From: an uncultured Actinomycetes bacterium
Lineage (GTDB): Bacteria; Actinomycetota; Acidimicrobiia; Acidimicrobiales; RAAP-2
Assembly: GCA_903900235.1 (NCBI GenBank)
Contig: CAIUMH010000015.1
Coordinates: forward strand, 1-49,863
DNA: 49,863 nucleotides
Reading direction: 5' to 3'
The notes beneath the pieces are model-generated. The model was given only the letters and a program-made list of their open reading frames with translations. It was not told the DNA's origin and made no database searches. The translations under genes were made by a program, and so were the position numbers. Below are positions 8,010-16,572 of the stretch, in pieces; positions within the stretch are counted from its first letter, which is position 1; each line of letters opens with the position of its first letter.

Positions 8010-10106
8010 TCACTGCAGGGCTGGGGTGAGGAGCTTGTCGAGCGCTCGTCCGATGAAGCTCGAGTACTGCCAGGTCATGTGGACCCGGTCCTGATAGACG
8101 AAGCGGTGCCCGATCGCCACCGGACAGCTCAGTTCTGTGCAGAACAGATCGAGAACCGGCTGATACCGAGCACCGTGTCGGCTCGCAGCGGCGCTCATGG
8201 CTGCTTCGAATCCCCCGAAGCTCGAATGCAGCGTCTCGACGCCAAGCGAGCAACGCTGGACATCGTCGGCGAAGCGGGCGGCACACTCAGCGGGGGGCAG
8301 GCCGCGGTAGTCCCCCGCGAACCAAGGGATCGAGCCGAGGACCGTCACGGAAGCGTGAGTAGACGACAAGGACACGAGCAGGCGGGAGAGCCCCGCTGCA
8401 TTCTGCGCGGACGTGAACCCGTGAGCCTTGTTGCCAGCAATCAGGATGGCTGAGGGATGGAGGGCGATCACCCGGCTGATCGCTCGGCGGCGGAAGGCGG
8501 CACAGCTCTGCTCACCAGCTGAACGTCCAGTGGGAAGGTGCCACGGCTGACACCCGTTCATCGCCACCACTGCGAGTCGGAGGTGCTCGTCGAGCGCCAC
8601 CTGCTCCACCGCCCCCGACCACGCGTTGGCCTGTGAGTCGCCGAGCAGCACCAGGGTGTGGCGGCCATTCGTATCGCCGAGGATGCACAACGGGACCCAC
8701 GCCACCGCTGCTGAGTCTGCGATACACCGGTCTGGGATCGAGGGTGGATGCAGGGCAGTCGCTGGAACATCGAGGAGGCTCGGCACCATGGGGTTCGGCA
8801 GATGGGAGACCTTCGTCGCCGCCGAGATCTCTGCCGAGAGCCGAGCGAGGCTGGGGTGCGCCGGCCCCGGAAGCCGACCCACCGAGCGACCGGCGGAATG
8901 GGCGCCAAGCAGCACCGAGCAGACCACCAGGACGAGTGCCACCAAGGACGCACCGAGGCCGAGGCTGAGGGCTCGCGACGAACGCAGTCGGCGAGCGTGG
9001 CGGATCGGATTCTCGATCATGTAGGTCGAGGCGACGGCCAGCAGAACCGAGATCACCAAGAGTCCAGCCCTCGTCGTCAAATGGAGGCGACTCGAGATCT
9101 GCTGCTCGGCGATGATGATCACCGGAAAATGCCAGAGGTAGAGCGAATACGAGATCTCGCCGCCACGAAGGCCGATCCAACTGCCGAGCACCACTTCGGC
9201 CCCGCGGCGTGGCGGAGCCACCAGCCCACCGACGATGACCAGCGACGCTCCCACTACCGGCACGAGTGCCGCTGATCCGGGATAGGGCGTCGAGGCGCTG
9301 AGACCGATGGCACCGGCGAGGATGATGCTGAGCCCCAGCCATGACAACCAGACTCCTTGGACGGGGCGAAGTCGCCGCAGCGCCGGGGTCATGACGGCCA
9401 GCACGGAGCCCGTGGCCAGTTCCCAGGCCCGAGTGAAGGGCGAGAAGTAGGCGACCGTTGGATCACTCTGGGTCTGGGCGATCGAGAGGGCCAGCGAGGC
9501 ACCAACGACGACCAGCAGTCCGATGACCACGGTGCGGCGCCAGCGACCCTCGGGCGCCAGCGCGACGAGGCCGAGAAACAGCAGGGGGAAGGCGAGGTAG
9601 AACTGCTCCTCGACCGCAAGGCTCCACAGGTGCAGGAGCGGTGAAGGCGGCACCAGGGCCTGGAAGTAGTTGGTTCCCTGAGAGATGAAGTGGAAGTTGG
9701 CCAGAAACACCGCCGACCATCGACCGTCCCCCGCTACCTCGTTGCCTCGCAGGACACCGAGCCAGTGGTAGGTGGCGATGACGGTGACCAAGATCACCAC
9801 CGTCACCGCCGGGATGATGCGCCGAGCTCGACGGGCGTAGAAGTCGACGAGTACACCCGTCCGACGACCGTCCCGCTCGCGCAGCAGGAGCCCGCTAATC
9901 ACGAATCCGGAGATCACGAAGAAGACATCGACTCCGATGAAGCCGCCCGGGACGATCTGGACACTGCCGCTGAAGTGGTACGTGACGACCAGAGCGACAG
10001 CGAGGGCCCGGAGCCCCTGGATATCCGGCCGGAACGGCCGATCAGACGGAGGTGTACCGGCGTCGTCAGCGGTGGCGGCGATCTCCGTCGTTGCTCGCAG
10101 ACCCAT
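8010..10106 (-). CDS. Acyltransferase 3 family protein with C-terminal SGNH domain
   Basis: Membrane O-acyltransferase of the OafA/YrhL type, 698 aa. The N-terminal acyltransferase-3 domain starts with FRPDIQGLRALAVALVV and contains the family GGFIGVDVFFVISGFVI stretch, followed by about ten membrane segments to near residue 390. The C-terminal part is an extracytoplasmic SGNH hydrolase-like domain with the block I motif LLGDSQANAW (catalytic Ser) and a late DRVHMTW holding the Asp/His pair. Such fusions acetylate or otherwise acylate cell-surface polysaccharides or peptidoglycan; the acceptor cannot be told. The ATG at 10106 has no ribosome-binding site, but a TAGGTT box lies 9 nt upstream on its strand. 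Confidence 0.93.
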   Translation of the reverse strand: MGLRATTEIAATADDAGTPPSDRPFRPDIQGLRALAVALVVTYHFSGSVQIVPGGFIGVDVFFVISGFVISGLLLRERDGRRTGVLVDFYARRARRIIPAVTVVILVTVIATYHWLGVLRGNEVAGDGRWSAVFLANFHFISQGTNYFQALVPPSPLLHLWSLAVEEQFYLAFPLLFLGLVALAPEGRWRRTVVIGLLVVVGASLALSIAQTQSDPTVAYFSPFTRAWELATGSVLAVMTPALRRLRPVQGVWLSWLGLSIILAGAIGLSASTPYPGSAALVPVVGASLVIVGGLVAPPRRGAEVVLGSWIGLRGGEISYSLYLWHFPVIIIAEQQISSRLHLTTRAGLLVISVLLAVASTYMIENPIRHARRLRSSRALSLGLGASLVALVLVVCSVLLGAHSAGRSVGRLPGPAHPSLARLSAEISAATKVSHLPNPMVPSLLDVPATALHPPSIPDRCIADSAAVAWVPLCILGDTNGRHTLVLLGDSQANAWSGAVEQVALDEHLRLAVVAMNGCQPWHLPTGRSAGEQSCAAFRRRAISRVIALHPSAILIAGNKAHGFTSAQNAAGLSRLLVSLSSTHASVTVLGSIPWFAGDYRGLPPAECAARFADDVQRCSLGVETLHSSFGGFEAAMSAAASRHGARYQPVLDLFCTELSCPVAIGHRFVYQDRVHMTWQYSSFIGRALDKLLTPALQ

Positions 10107-10115
10107 CAGACGCAG

Positions 10116-10121
10116 AACCTA
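10116..10121 (-). promoter_or_regulatory. -10 box (TAGGTT on minus strand) for the acyltransferase gene
   Basis: Reads TAGGTT on the minus strand, 9 nt before the ATG at 10106, so the mRNA would be leaderless or nearly so. No Shine-Dalgarno sequence lies between. Confidence 0.4.
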
Positions 10122-10158
10122 ACACCGGCCATCGCGATCCCTCGTCGCCCTGGGCCTG

Positions 10159-11841
10159 TCACCCAGCCTTCGACACCACCGTCAGGCCGGTGGCTGTGGG
10201 CAGAACGATAGAGATCTTGGAGAAGTCCACGTTCCCGCCCAGGCGACCGTTCGAATAGGCCACCGTAGTGGGCGTGAGCTGCAGCTGCAGGTGGTCTCCA
10301 GCGGCGGCCGTGAAGGCGATGATTTCTAGTGGCATCGTGATCGAGTGGGTCTTGCCGTCGAGCGTCACGGGGATCGGTGTGATCTGGTTGTTCACCACCA
10401 ACCCAGTCGAAGGATCGACCAGTTGGGCGAAGACCCTGCCAGGACGTTCACCGGGCTTCGACGTCCCCGAATAGGTCAGCGTGAGCGACGGGGCGCCCAC
10501 GACATTGACCGCCTTGGAGAAGGCGATTGAGACGTTCAGGGCGTTCGACGCCTTGGCTGGTGTCACCCCGAGTGCCACTGAATCGATGGCGCTTGCGCCG
10601 GCACCCGGAATCGTCGATGGCGCCGCAGGACCGGATCCGCCGCCTTCGGTGAGCGGCAGCGATCCAGCACCCGATGCCGAGACAGATGGACCATGAGTCA
10701 GCGGCCACGTGGGCGCGTCATAGAGCGTCCCGTTCTGATCGACGAAGCGGAAGCCCTTGATCACGCGGGCTGAAGTGTCACGCTTGACGTAGCGGTCCAT
10801 CCAAGCGATGGAATACGCGCCGACATCGTTGGACACGCCCGGATTCGTGAGGCATGCGCCGTGTCCGCCGCAGAACCAGACCATTGAGACGGTCGTTCCG
10901 GCCTTCTTGAGCGCCTCATAGTTCGCAGTCCCCTCGGCCAGAGGGAAGAGGTCGTCGACGGTGCCTTGGATGATCAGAGTCGGGACGGTCACCTTCGACA
11001 GGTACGATGCCGGCCCACGAGAAGCGAAGAAGGCTTCTGACGCCGCGGAGGTTATGCCCCTACCGGAGGCGTCGGCATTGGCGGTGGTGATCTTCGGGTC
11101 GAGGTTCCTGCCGGCTGCCGAGCCCATCAGGATGCTGGCCCACCCGATCTTGGGTGTCCCGTTCTTCTCAAGGCTGGTGGTCAGCGAGTGCCACGCGATG
11201 GTCGGCGCGATGGCATCGACACGACAGTCAGTAGCGGCGGTGGCGAACTGGATTCCACCCCCGTAGGAGGCCCCCACCATGCCCATGCGCGGGTCACCGG
11301 GCCCATCGAGCTCGACGCCTTTTTGACGCGAAACCCAACTGATGATCTGCGAGACATCATGACCCTCGACCGTCGAGCTGTCGATCTCGATCGTTCCCTT
11401 GGACTGCCCGAACCCCCGGGGATCCCAGGTCATGACGTTGTAGCCAGCCTTCCAGAGCGAAGCGATATCGAGTGATCCGAAGATCCCCGTCGACGCGGTG
11501 GCGGTTGAGCCCGACTCGCCCCAACCTGGCCCCATGAAGATCGTGGGTGCGGGCTTTGTCGATCCGGTGTGGACCGAGAGTGGGAACCAGTGCAGACGGA
11601 TCAGCGTCCCGTCATAGGAAGTGAGGTTGTAGTCCGATACCGGGCCCGCAATCTTCTGGGCCAGAACCGAGTCGTAGTCAGTCGGGGCCGTGCACCCACC
11701 CCCCGATGACGAGCCGGAGGCCTGGTCTGTCGATGGAGACGAGCAGGCAGTCAGCGCCGTCGCCGTGATGACGGCAGCGAGCACGACGGCGAGTCGCCGC
11801 GGGCGTCGGAAAATGTCGAGTGACGATGATGGCTTGCGCAC
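10159..11841 (-). CDS. Alpha/beta hydrolase lipoprotein (X-Pro dipeptidyl-peptidase S15-like)
   Basis: Exported serine hydrolase, about 560 aa. The signal peptide ends in the lipobox LTAC (Cys33), followed by a Ser-rich linker. The alpha/beta-hydrolase domain has MTWDPRGFGQS, the nucleophile elbow GASYGG, a late Asp in IQGTVDDLFPL and a His in CGGHGAC, together a plausible triad. The arrangement, with a beta-rich C-terminal domain, resembles the S15/CocE group of peptidases and esterases. The GTG at 11841 is chosen because AAGGGGA lies 5 nt upstream and the positively charged N-region RKPSSSLDIFRRPRR starts there; an ATG at 11907 is possible. A stem-loop sits in the predicted 5' leader. It lies downstream of a sulfotransferase gene on the same strand. 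Confidence 0.85.
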   Translation of the reverse strand: MRKPSSSLDIFRRPRRLAVVLAAVITATALTACSSPSTDQASGSSSGGGCTAPTDYDSVLAQKIAGPVSDYNLTSYDGTLIRLHWFPLSVHTGSTKPAPTIFMGPGWGESGSTATASTGIFGSLDIASLWKAGYNVMTWDPRGFGQSKGTIEIDSSTVEGHDVSQIISWVSRQKGVELDGPGDPRMGMVGASYGGGIQFATAATDCRVDAIAPTIAWHSLTTSLEKNGTPKIGWASILMGSAAGRNLDPKITTANADASGRGITSAASEAFFASRGPASYLSKVTVPTLIIQGTVDDLFPLAEGTANYEALKKAGTTVSMVWFCGGHGACLTNPGVSNDVGAYSIAWMDRYVKRDTSARVIKGFRFVDQNGTLYDAPTWPLTHGPSVSASGAGSLPLTEGGGSGPAAPSTIPGAGASAIDSVALGVTPAKASNALNVSIAFSKAVNVVGAPSLTLTYSGTSKPGERPGRVFAQLVDPSTGLVVNNQITPIPVTLDGKTHSITMPLEIIAFTAAAGDHLQLQLTPTTVAYSNGRLGGNVDFSKISIVLPTATGLTVVSKAG

Positions 11842-11860
11842 GGGGTTCCCCTTGACCAGG

Positions 11861-11879
11861 TCCAGCGACTCCCGCTGGA
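11861..11879 (-). other. Stem-loop at the predicted 5' end of the hydrolase mRNA
   Basis: TCCAGCG (11861-11867) and CGCTGGA (11873-11879) form a perfect 7-bp stem with a 5-nt loop. On the minus strand a TAACAT box (11886-11891) would start transcription close to 11879, putting the hairpin at the very 5' end of the mRNA. It could instead end the upstream sulfotransferase transcript. Confidence 0.4.
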
Positions 11880-11920
11880 ACTCCGATGTTACCGATCCGG
11901 ACTGCATCGAGACGATGACC

Positions 11921-12655
11921 TCACTCGGGGAAGACATAATCGAAGGCAGCCCGCTCGGCAGAGAAGGCGCTGGCAACGGCCTCGCGGGTCTCGTCGTCAT
12001 AGAGCTCCTCCAGCGAGAGCGCGGGCCTCGTGCCCGACTTGCTCCTCGGCAGGACCGCAGCGTGCAAGCCGATCTGGCCGAGCGCCCGGCCCAAGTCTCC
12101 CTCGAGATCCTCATAGCGACCGACGAAATCCACGCCCACGCTCTGTCCGTCGAGGGAATATCGGGCGAAGTCCACCGGAAGGCTCCCGGCACTTGTGTAG
12201 GCCCGGCTGGTGACTGGGGATCGCGACCCCACCCATGCGCGGAAGTCCTCAGGGGATGTTGAAGAGTCTCGCTCCCAGAAGTACGCAGAGGCGACCTTGT
12301 CCCAAGGATTTCGCTCAAAGGTGAAGGTGAAGTAGGACTCCCAGGTCCGGCGGCCTACCAATGCAGCCACCCGTCGGGCGGGCATGTGGTTCCAGTAGGC
12401 GGTCGTGGCACGGCCGGGTTTCCCGGCAGCCCGCTCGCGCACCTGCCGCGCTCTCGCGCTCAAGGCGAAGGAGACATTGGCCACCCGCCGACCAGGCCGT
12501 TCGAAGTTCCGAGGATGGTGTCCGTCGACCGGGGGCTTGACCGGAGTCACCACGGCATCATCTCCCGCAAGCCCAGCCAGGAGGACCTCGATGCTGGTTC
12601 CCGCCGTCTTCTGGGTCTTGATGAAGATGAATCGGTGCTCGTGACTGATGATCAC
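11921..12655 (-). CDS. Sulfotransferase family protein
   Basis: PAPS-dependent sulfotransferase, 244 aa, of the type that sulfates carbohydrates (Sulfotransfer_2-like). The 5'-phosphosulfate loop is FIKTQKTAGTSIE near residue 10, and the 3'-phosphate-binding region is FTFERNPWDKVASAYF in the middle. The N-terminus begins directly with the first beta strand (MIISHEHRFIFI) and there is no membrane anchor, so it acts in the cytoplasm. It is one of three sulfotransferases in the window, but its spacing and motifs differ from the pair at 21.7-25.1 kb. The acceptor may be a glycan precursor or glycolipid. The neighbouring acyltransferase and fatty acid hydroxylase genes would fit an envelope-modifying role. 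Confidence 0.9.
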   Translation of the reverse strand: MIISHEHRFIFIKTQKTAGTSIEVLLAGLAGDDAVVTPVKPPVDGHHPRNFERPGRRVANVSFALSARARQVRERAAGKPGRATTAYWNHMPARRVAALVGRRTWESYFTFTFERNPWDKVASAYFWERDSSTSPEDFRAWVGSRSPVTSRAYTSAGSLPVDFARYSLDGQSVGVDFVGRYEDLEGDLGRALGQIGLHAAVLPRSKSGTRPALSLEELYDDETREAVASAFSAERAAFDYVFPE

Positions 12656-12686
12656 CCCGTCATCATGGCTCAGTCAGCCCCCATCC

Positions 12687-13802
12687 TCAGCCCCCGGCGA
12701 GCTCCGGGACCGCTGGCCGCCATCCGGGCGGCCCGACGACATGACCGAATCGCTCGAACCATGAGGTTGATCTGGACACATCGGCGAACATCGAGCGGTA
12801 CTCATGCGTTGCCACCACCCACGGGTTGAAGCTCTCGATGTTGGTGGTGAGGCCATAGACCACGGCCTCATCCTCTCGCTCGAAGGTTCCGAAAATCCGA
12901 TCCCAGATGATCAGGATCCCACCATGGTTGCGATCGAGATACTGGCGGTTCGATCCATGATGAACGCGATGGGCCGATGGCGTCGAGAGAACCTCTTCAC
13001 CAATACCGAGCGAGCGGACCACCTCGGTGTGGATCCAGAACTGCCAGATCAGGTTCGCCCCTCGGGCGAACAAGACCATGTCGGGCCGAACGCCGATGAG
13101 GCCCAGGATCCCATAGGGCATCATCGTCCCGAAGGATTCGGCCACCGGCTGGCGCAGCGCCGTCGACAGGTTGTAGCGCTCCGAGCTGTGGTGGACGACG
13201 TGGATGGCCCAGAGATACCGAAGTTCATGCTGGAGCCGATGGCTCCAGTAGTACAGGAAGTCCCACCCAACCATGGCGACGCTGAAACCGAGGATTCCTC
13301 CACCGAGGTCAGGCAGCAACCGGGCAGCAAACATATCTTTTGCATTGGTCCGAGAGGCCAGCCAACTCGCCGCGGTGATTCCAGTCGCCGCCACGGCGAC
13401 AGGTCCCGCCACCCGTCGGATCCCCTCGGCGGCTCGAGGTCCGAACTCGACCTCCCCTGCGTCCGACCCCGTCGAGCTCGGTCGGCCGAGATAGCGGTCA
13501 GCAACGGCGGCGGCCGTGGCCGCGACAGCTGCTCCAGCGAGCACGACCCGGGCCACCTTGCGACGCGCCAGCGGTGCAAGGAGAGCGGGCAGGAGCATCG
13601 GGGCGATGACCGAGAGGTCACCCATGGCCAGACTGGTCCTCGTGTCGCGACGCTCGTAGCTGCCTGCGGCATCCTGACGATCGGGGCGTTTGGCGTACCA
13701 GTGGCGCTCGGCCGCCATGGCGGCGAAGTATCCCGGGATCGCCCACAGGGTCGGATCTTTGGCCAGTCGCCGTGCGATCACTCCTCCATCATGCCTCATC
13801 AT
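12687..13802 (-). CDS. Sterol desaturase / fatty acid hydroxylase family protein
   Basis: Di-iron membrane oxygenase of the fatty acid hydroxylase superfamily, about 370 aa. The His-box pattern is complete: FLYYWSHRLQHE, then WAIHVVHHSSERYN, and later HRVHHGSNRQYLDRNHGG. These histidines bind the two irons that hydroxylate or desaturate a lipid or sterol side chain. Hydrophobic segments flank the motifs. The start is uncertain: tandem ATGs at 13802 and 13799, an ATG at 13829 and a GTG at 13781 are all in frame, and none has a well-placed ribosome-binding site; the conserved region begins after 13781. It is divergent from the nucleotidase gene at 13981. Confidence 0.9.
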   Translation of the reverse strand: MMRHDGGVIARRLAKDPTLWAIPGYFAAMAAERHWYAKRPDRQDAAGSYERRDTRTSLAMGDLSVIAPMLLPALLAPLARRKVARVVLAGAAVAATAAAVADRYLGRPSSTGSDAGEVEFGPRAAEGIRRVAGPVAVAATGITAASWLASRTNAKDMFAARLLPDLGGGILGFSVAMVGWDFLYYWSHRLQHELRYLWAIHVVHHSSERYNLSTALRQPVAESFGTMMPYGILGLIGVRPDMVLFARGANLIWQFWIHTEVVRSLGIGEEVLSTPSAHRVHHGSNRQYLDRNHGGILIIWDRIFGTFEREDEAVVYGLTTNIESFNPWVVATHEYRSMFADVSRSTSWFERFGHVVGPPGWRPAVPELAGG

Positions 13803-13980
13803 CGCCAGCCAGCAGATCGGAGGGTCCATCGCTCACTGACCACAGCAGCAGATCCTCCCGCGGTCCCGCCCGCTGCCATGGTCGTCGACACTCACCAGTG
13901 GGACCGGAGCCTTGAGCCGCGCCGTAGCGCCCCGATCGACCACCTTCCGCGCTGTCACATGCCTCGGGCACCATGAGGCC

Positions 13981-14562
13981 ATGAGCAAGCCACTGATCCT
14001 CCTCGACCAGGACGGGCCCCTCGCCGACTTCGATGCTGCCCTCGATCAGGTCCTCGCCGACCTCGGCCACAACCCTTCAGACCTCGTAGCCACCGAATGG
14101 GACTACACGAACGACGTCACCCGTCACTTCGGAGCGGCGGCGGCCACAGCACTCGATGTCGCCCGACTCTCCCCTGGCTTCTTTCGGCACCTTCCCGTGA
14201 CCCCCGGCGCCCAAGAAGCAGTGGAGCGCCTGCTCGAGGCAGGCTGCGAAGTGGCGGTCTGCACCTCTCCAAGTCTGGCCAACCCAACCTGCGCCTCGGA
14301 CAAGCTCTGGTGGATCGAACGACACTTCCCTGCGTTAAGCGAACGAGTGATCATCACCATCGACAAGACTTGGGTCCATGGAGACGTCCTCGTCGACGAC
14401 AAGCCGCAGGTGACAGGCATGCTCACGCCGAGCTGGTCGCACCTGAGGTTCGCCTCAAAGGGCACCGAGCACCTTGACGACGGTCAGGAGATCTCGGGCT
14501 GGGCACAGTGGCGGACCGTCCTTGACCTCGTCGGCACCCCACGATTGGCGGCGGTTGCATGA
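13981..14562 (+). CDS. 5'(3')-deoxyribonucleotidase-like HAD phosphatase
   Basis: HAD-superfamily phosphatase of 193 aa resembling the NT5C 5'(3')-deoxyribonucleotidases, which dephosphorylate dNMPs and so adjust nucleotide pools. Motif I is ILLDQDGPLADFD, with the nucleophile Asp9 and the acid Asp11. Motif II is VAVCTSPS. The motif III lysine lies in ITIDKTWVHG and the acidic pair in LVDDKPQ. The ATG at 13981 is chosen because motif I follows immediately; in-frame codons back to 13912 encode unconserved residues. Its stop overlaps the next start (ATGA, 14559-14562), so the lipoprotein downstream is translationally coupled. Confidence 0.88.
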   Translation: MSKPLILLDQDGPLADFDAALDQVLADLGHNPSDLVATEWDYTNDVTRHFGAAAATALDVARLSPGFFRHLPVTPGAQEAVERLLEAGCEVAVCTSPSLANPTCASDKLWWIERHFPALSERVIITIDKTWVHGDVLVDDKPQVTGMLTPSWSHLRFASKGTEHLDDGQEISGWAQWRTVLDLVGTPRLAAVA

Positions 14563-15257
14563 GAGCCTCGAGCCAGGCACCCTGGTTCGTTGCCGTCTCG
14601 ATCGCCGGAGTCCTGCTGGCTGCCTGTGGGACCGGAGGATCCACCCTGACCACCCGACCCGAGGTGGTCTCACCCACTGCGTCGCTGCCGCCCTTCACGA
14701 CGACGACAGCCACGTCAACCACCATCGCTGCGACGACCACGGAGCCAGTCACCACGGCCGTGTCGACCCCGGCTCCGGGGCTTGCACCAGGTGTCAACTT
14801 TCGCGCCAACGTCCCCGCACATTGCACCTTGACCGGGCCATCCCCCTGGACCCGTCCGGACCCGAGTTGCACCCCCGGGACCCTGAACCCAGCGGTGACG
14901 CCTGAGACCATCGACTCGACGATCTGCGTGTCGGGCTACAGCACCAGAATCAGACCACCCGAGTCGTTTACCTATGACTTAAAGCGCTCCCAGATGGCTG
15001 CATGGGGCCTGTCGGGTTCCACTCGTGACACCGAGGAAGACCACTACGTCCCGTTGTCGCTCGGCGGTGCGCCAAGCGACTCATCGAACCTGTGGCCCGA
15101 ACCAGGCGGGATACCGAACCAGAAGGACAAGCTCGAGTATCGCCTCTACCGCTTGGTCTGCAATCACCAGCTCGACCTTCGCACTGCCCAGGTTGCCATC
15201 GCCTCGGACTGGACGAGCGCCTATCGCCACTACGTCGGACCGACGCCTGGCGCCTAG
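14559..15257 (+). CDS. Lipoprotein with HNH-nuclease-like C-terminal domain
   Basis: Exported lipoprotein of 232 aa. A signal peptide ends in the lipobox LLAAC, then a Thr/Pro/Ser-rich linker of about 60 residues leads to a C-terminal domain. That domain has TICVSGY, two strands, then EEDHYVPLSLGGAPSDSSNLWPEP and a later KDKLE, the pattern of a small HNH-like family in which D-H and N are the metal and catalytic positions. A DNA- or RNA-cutting role outside the membrane is plausible but unproven. Coupling to the deoxyribonucleotidase by ATGA suggests a shared link to nucleotide salvage. It converges with the next gene with only 14 nt between stops. Confidence 0.75.
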   Translation: MRASSQAPWFVAVSIAGVLLAACGTGGSTLTTRPEVVSPTASLPPFTTTTATSTTIAATTTEPVTTAVSTPAPGLAPGVNFRANVPAHCTLTGPSPWTRPDPSCTPGTLNPAVTPETIDSTICVSGYSTRIRPPESFTYDLKRSQMAAWGLSGSTRDTEEDHYVPLSLGGAPSDSSNLWPEPGGIPNQKDKLEYRLYRLVCNHQLDLRTAQVAIASDWTSAYRHYVGPTPGA

Positions 15258-15271
15258 TTGAACACCCGAGC

Positions 15272-15781
15272 TCAGCCCGCTGGCGTCGTAGTCGTTGTTG
15301 TGGCGTAGAGCTGCGGACACTTGGCGCGCACAATCGATCCAAGTTGGGTCGACACCGACTTGTAGGTGCTCGTGTTGGTCGACTGCAGGACCTTCGAGAA
15401 GGCCGCAGCGTTGTCACCCTTGGCGGCGGAGGCCTTGAGGGACGTGAGGGACTTTGCCGTCTCCGCGTTCCAGCTCTTCACCAGATCTGGAGCGATCGGC
15501 GACAGCAGGTTGATGGCCTTGGCGGAGGCGTCGTCAAGCTTCTCGATGACGCTGAGCTCGGTGGCCACGCTGGCCTGAGCACTTCCGCCCTGCGAGGCGA
15601 TGGCAGTGACCTTGCTGGCTGCCTTCGAGAATTTCGCGCAATCGAGGGTCCCCGCCAGGGTGACCGGGGTCTTCGCAGCCGTGGTGGTGGTCCCCGACGA
15701 GCTCGAGGAGCCCGACGAGCAGGCCGCGAGTGCGGCTCCTCCAGCGAGGATGGCGCAGGCCAGTGAGATCCGTCGAAGCAT
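15272..15781 (-). CDS. Hypothetical small lipoprotein
   Basis: Unrecognised exported lipoprotein of 169 aa. The N-terminus RRISLACAILAGGAALAAC ends in a clear lipobox (LAAC), followed by a Ser/Gly run and a Thr-rich linker. The mature part is helical with many Ala, Lys and Ser, and holds one later Cys near residue 50 and another near the C-terminus that could pair. GGAGGG lies 6 nt before the ATG. No enzymatic motif is visible. Confidence 0.75.
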   Translation of the reverse strand: MLRRISLACAILAGGAALAACSSGSSSSSGTTTTAAKTPVTLAGTLDCAKFSKAASKVTAIASQGGSAQASVATELSVIEKLDDASAKAINLLSPIAPDLVKSWNAETAKSLTSLKASAAKGDNAAAFSKVLQSTNTSTYKSVSTQLGSIVRAKCPQLYATTTTTTPAG

Positions 15782-15838
15782 CGGTGCCCTCCGAGAGCAT
15801 TGAGGCAGGACCTTCGGCGAACCTGCGGTGTGATGATC

Positions 15839-16525
15839 CTAGGTCCCTTGCGCCCCCTGCTCGGTGTCAGGGTCTCTCGGGGCACCGGGCACTGGCGCCA
15901 CCGGGAGGTTCACATGGAAGACCATGCCCACCACACGAATCGCAAAGCACGACACGACCGCGGCCACGTACCAGAGGATGGTGCCATGTCCGAGCTCGTA
16001 GCCGAGGACCACGATCGCCGAACCGACCAGTGCCGGGACCGCGTAGAGGCCCTCTTTGAGTACACCGGGAACTCGATTGAGAACAATGTCGCGCACCGCT
16101 CCCCCTCCCACGGCGGTCACCGTTCCGAGCAGCGCTGCGGTGACTGGTGCGGCCAGATTGTGCAGAGCGACGTCGGTCCCGATGACACAGAACAGTGCCA
16201 GCCCGACGGCGTCGAAGGCTTCGATCGACGGCTCCCACCGGCTCAGTGGGACCCGTGCCAAGAAGGCCACGATCCCGGCCAGCGTCACGGCAGCAATCAT
16301 TCGCCAGTCGCTCAGACTTGCCGGCCGGATACCGAGCAGCACATCGCGCAGGATTCCTCCAGCCATGCCCACCGTGGCCGCCAGCACCAGCACGCCGAAG
16401 AGGTCGAGTCGCGCTCGCACGCCAGCGAGCCCACCTGAGACACCGAAGGCAAATGCCCCGATGATGCTGATCCAAGTCATCGCGGTTCCGCTAGACCCCG
16501 TGATGAGTGTGACGACGGCAGACAT
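15839..16525 (-). CDS. Trimeric intracellular cation channel family protein (YadS/UPF0126-type)
   Basis: Integral membrane protein of 228 aa with the duplicated three-helix layout of bacterial TRIC-type channels. Both repeats carry the glycine-rich kinked helix with the family signature: GMAGGILRDVLLGIRPASL in the first half and GGGAVRDIVLNRVPGVLKEG in the second. These proteins form potassium-permeable trimers or, by some proposals, transport glycine. The gene is divergent from the ThrE-type exporter, with 47 nt between starts. The C-terminus ends in a hydrophilic tail rich in Pro, Glu and Gln. Confidence 0.9.
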   Translation of the reverse strand: MSAVVTLITGSSGTAMTWISIIGAFAFGVSGGLAGVRARLDLFGVLVLAATVGMAGGILRDVLLGIRPASLSDWRMIAAVTLAGIVAFLARVPLSRWEPSIEAFDAVGLALFCVIGTDVALHNLAAPVTAALLGTVTAVGGGAVRDIVLNRVPGVLKEGLYAVPALVGSAIVVLGYELGHGTILWYVAAVVSCFAIRVVGMVFHVNLPVAPVPGAPRDPDTEQGAQGT

Positions 16526-16560
16526 GGTGAGGAATCCCCTTGGACGCTAGCGCTGCTCGG

Positions 16561-16566
16561 TAGGGT
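16561..16566 (+). promoter_or_regulatory. -10 box (TAGGGT) for leaderless ThrE-type gene
   Basis: TAGGGT ends 6 nt before the ATG at 16573, which places the first transcribed base at or next to the start codon. No Shine-Dalgarno sequence is present. Confidence 0.45.
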
Positions 16567-16572
16567 GCTGCG

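Noticed and set aside
12804-13976. Open frame (390 aa) antisense to the fatty acid hydroxylase
   Set aside because: The minus-strand gene has complete histidine boxes; this frame is its complement.
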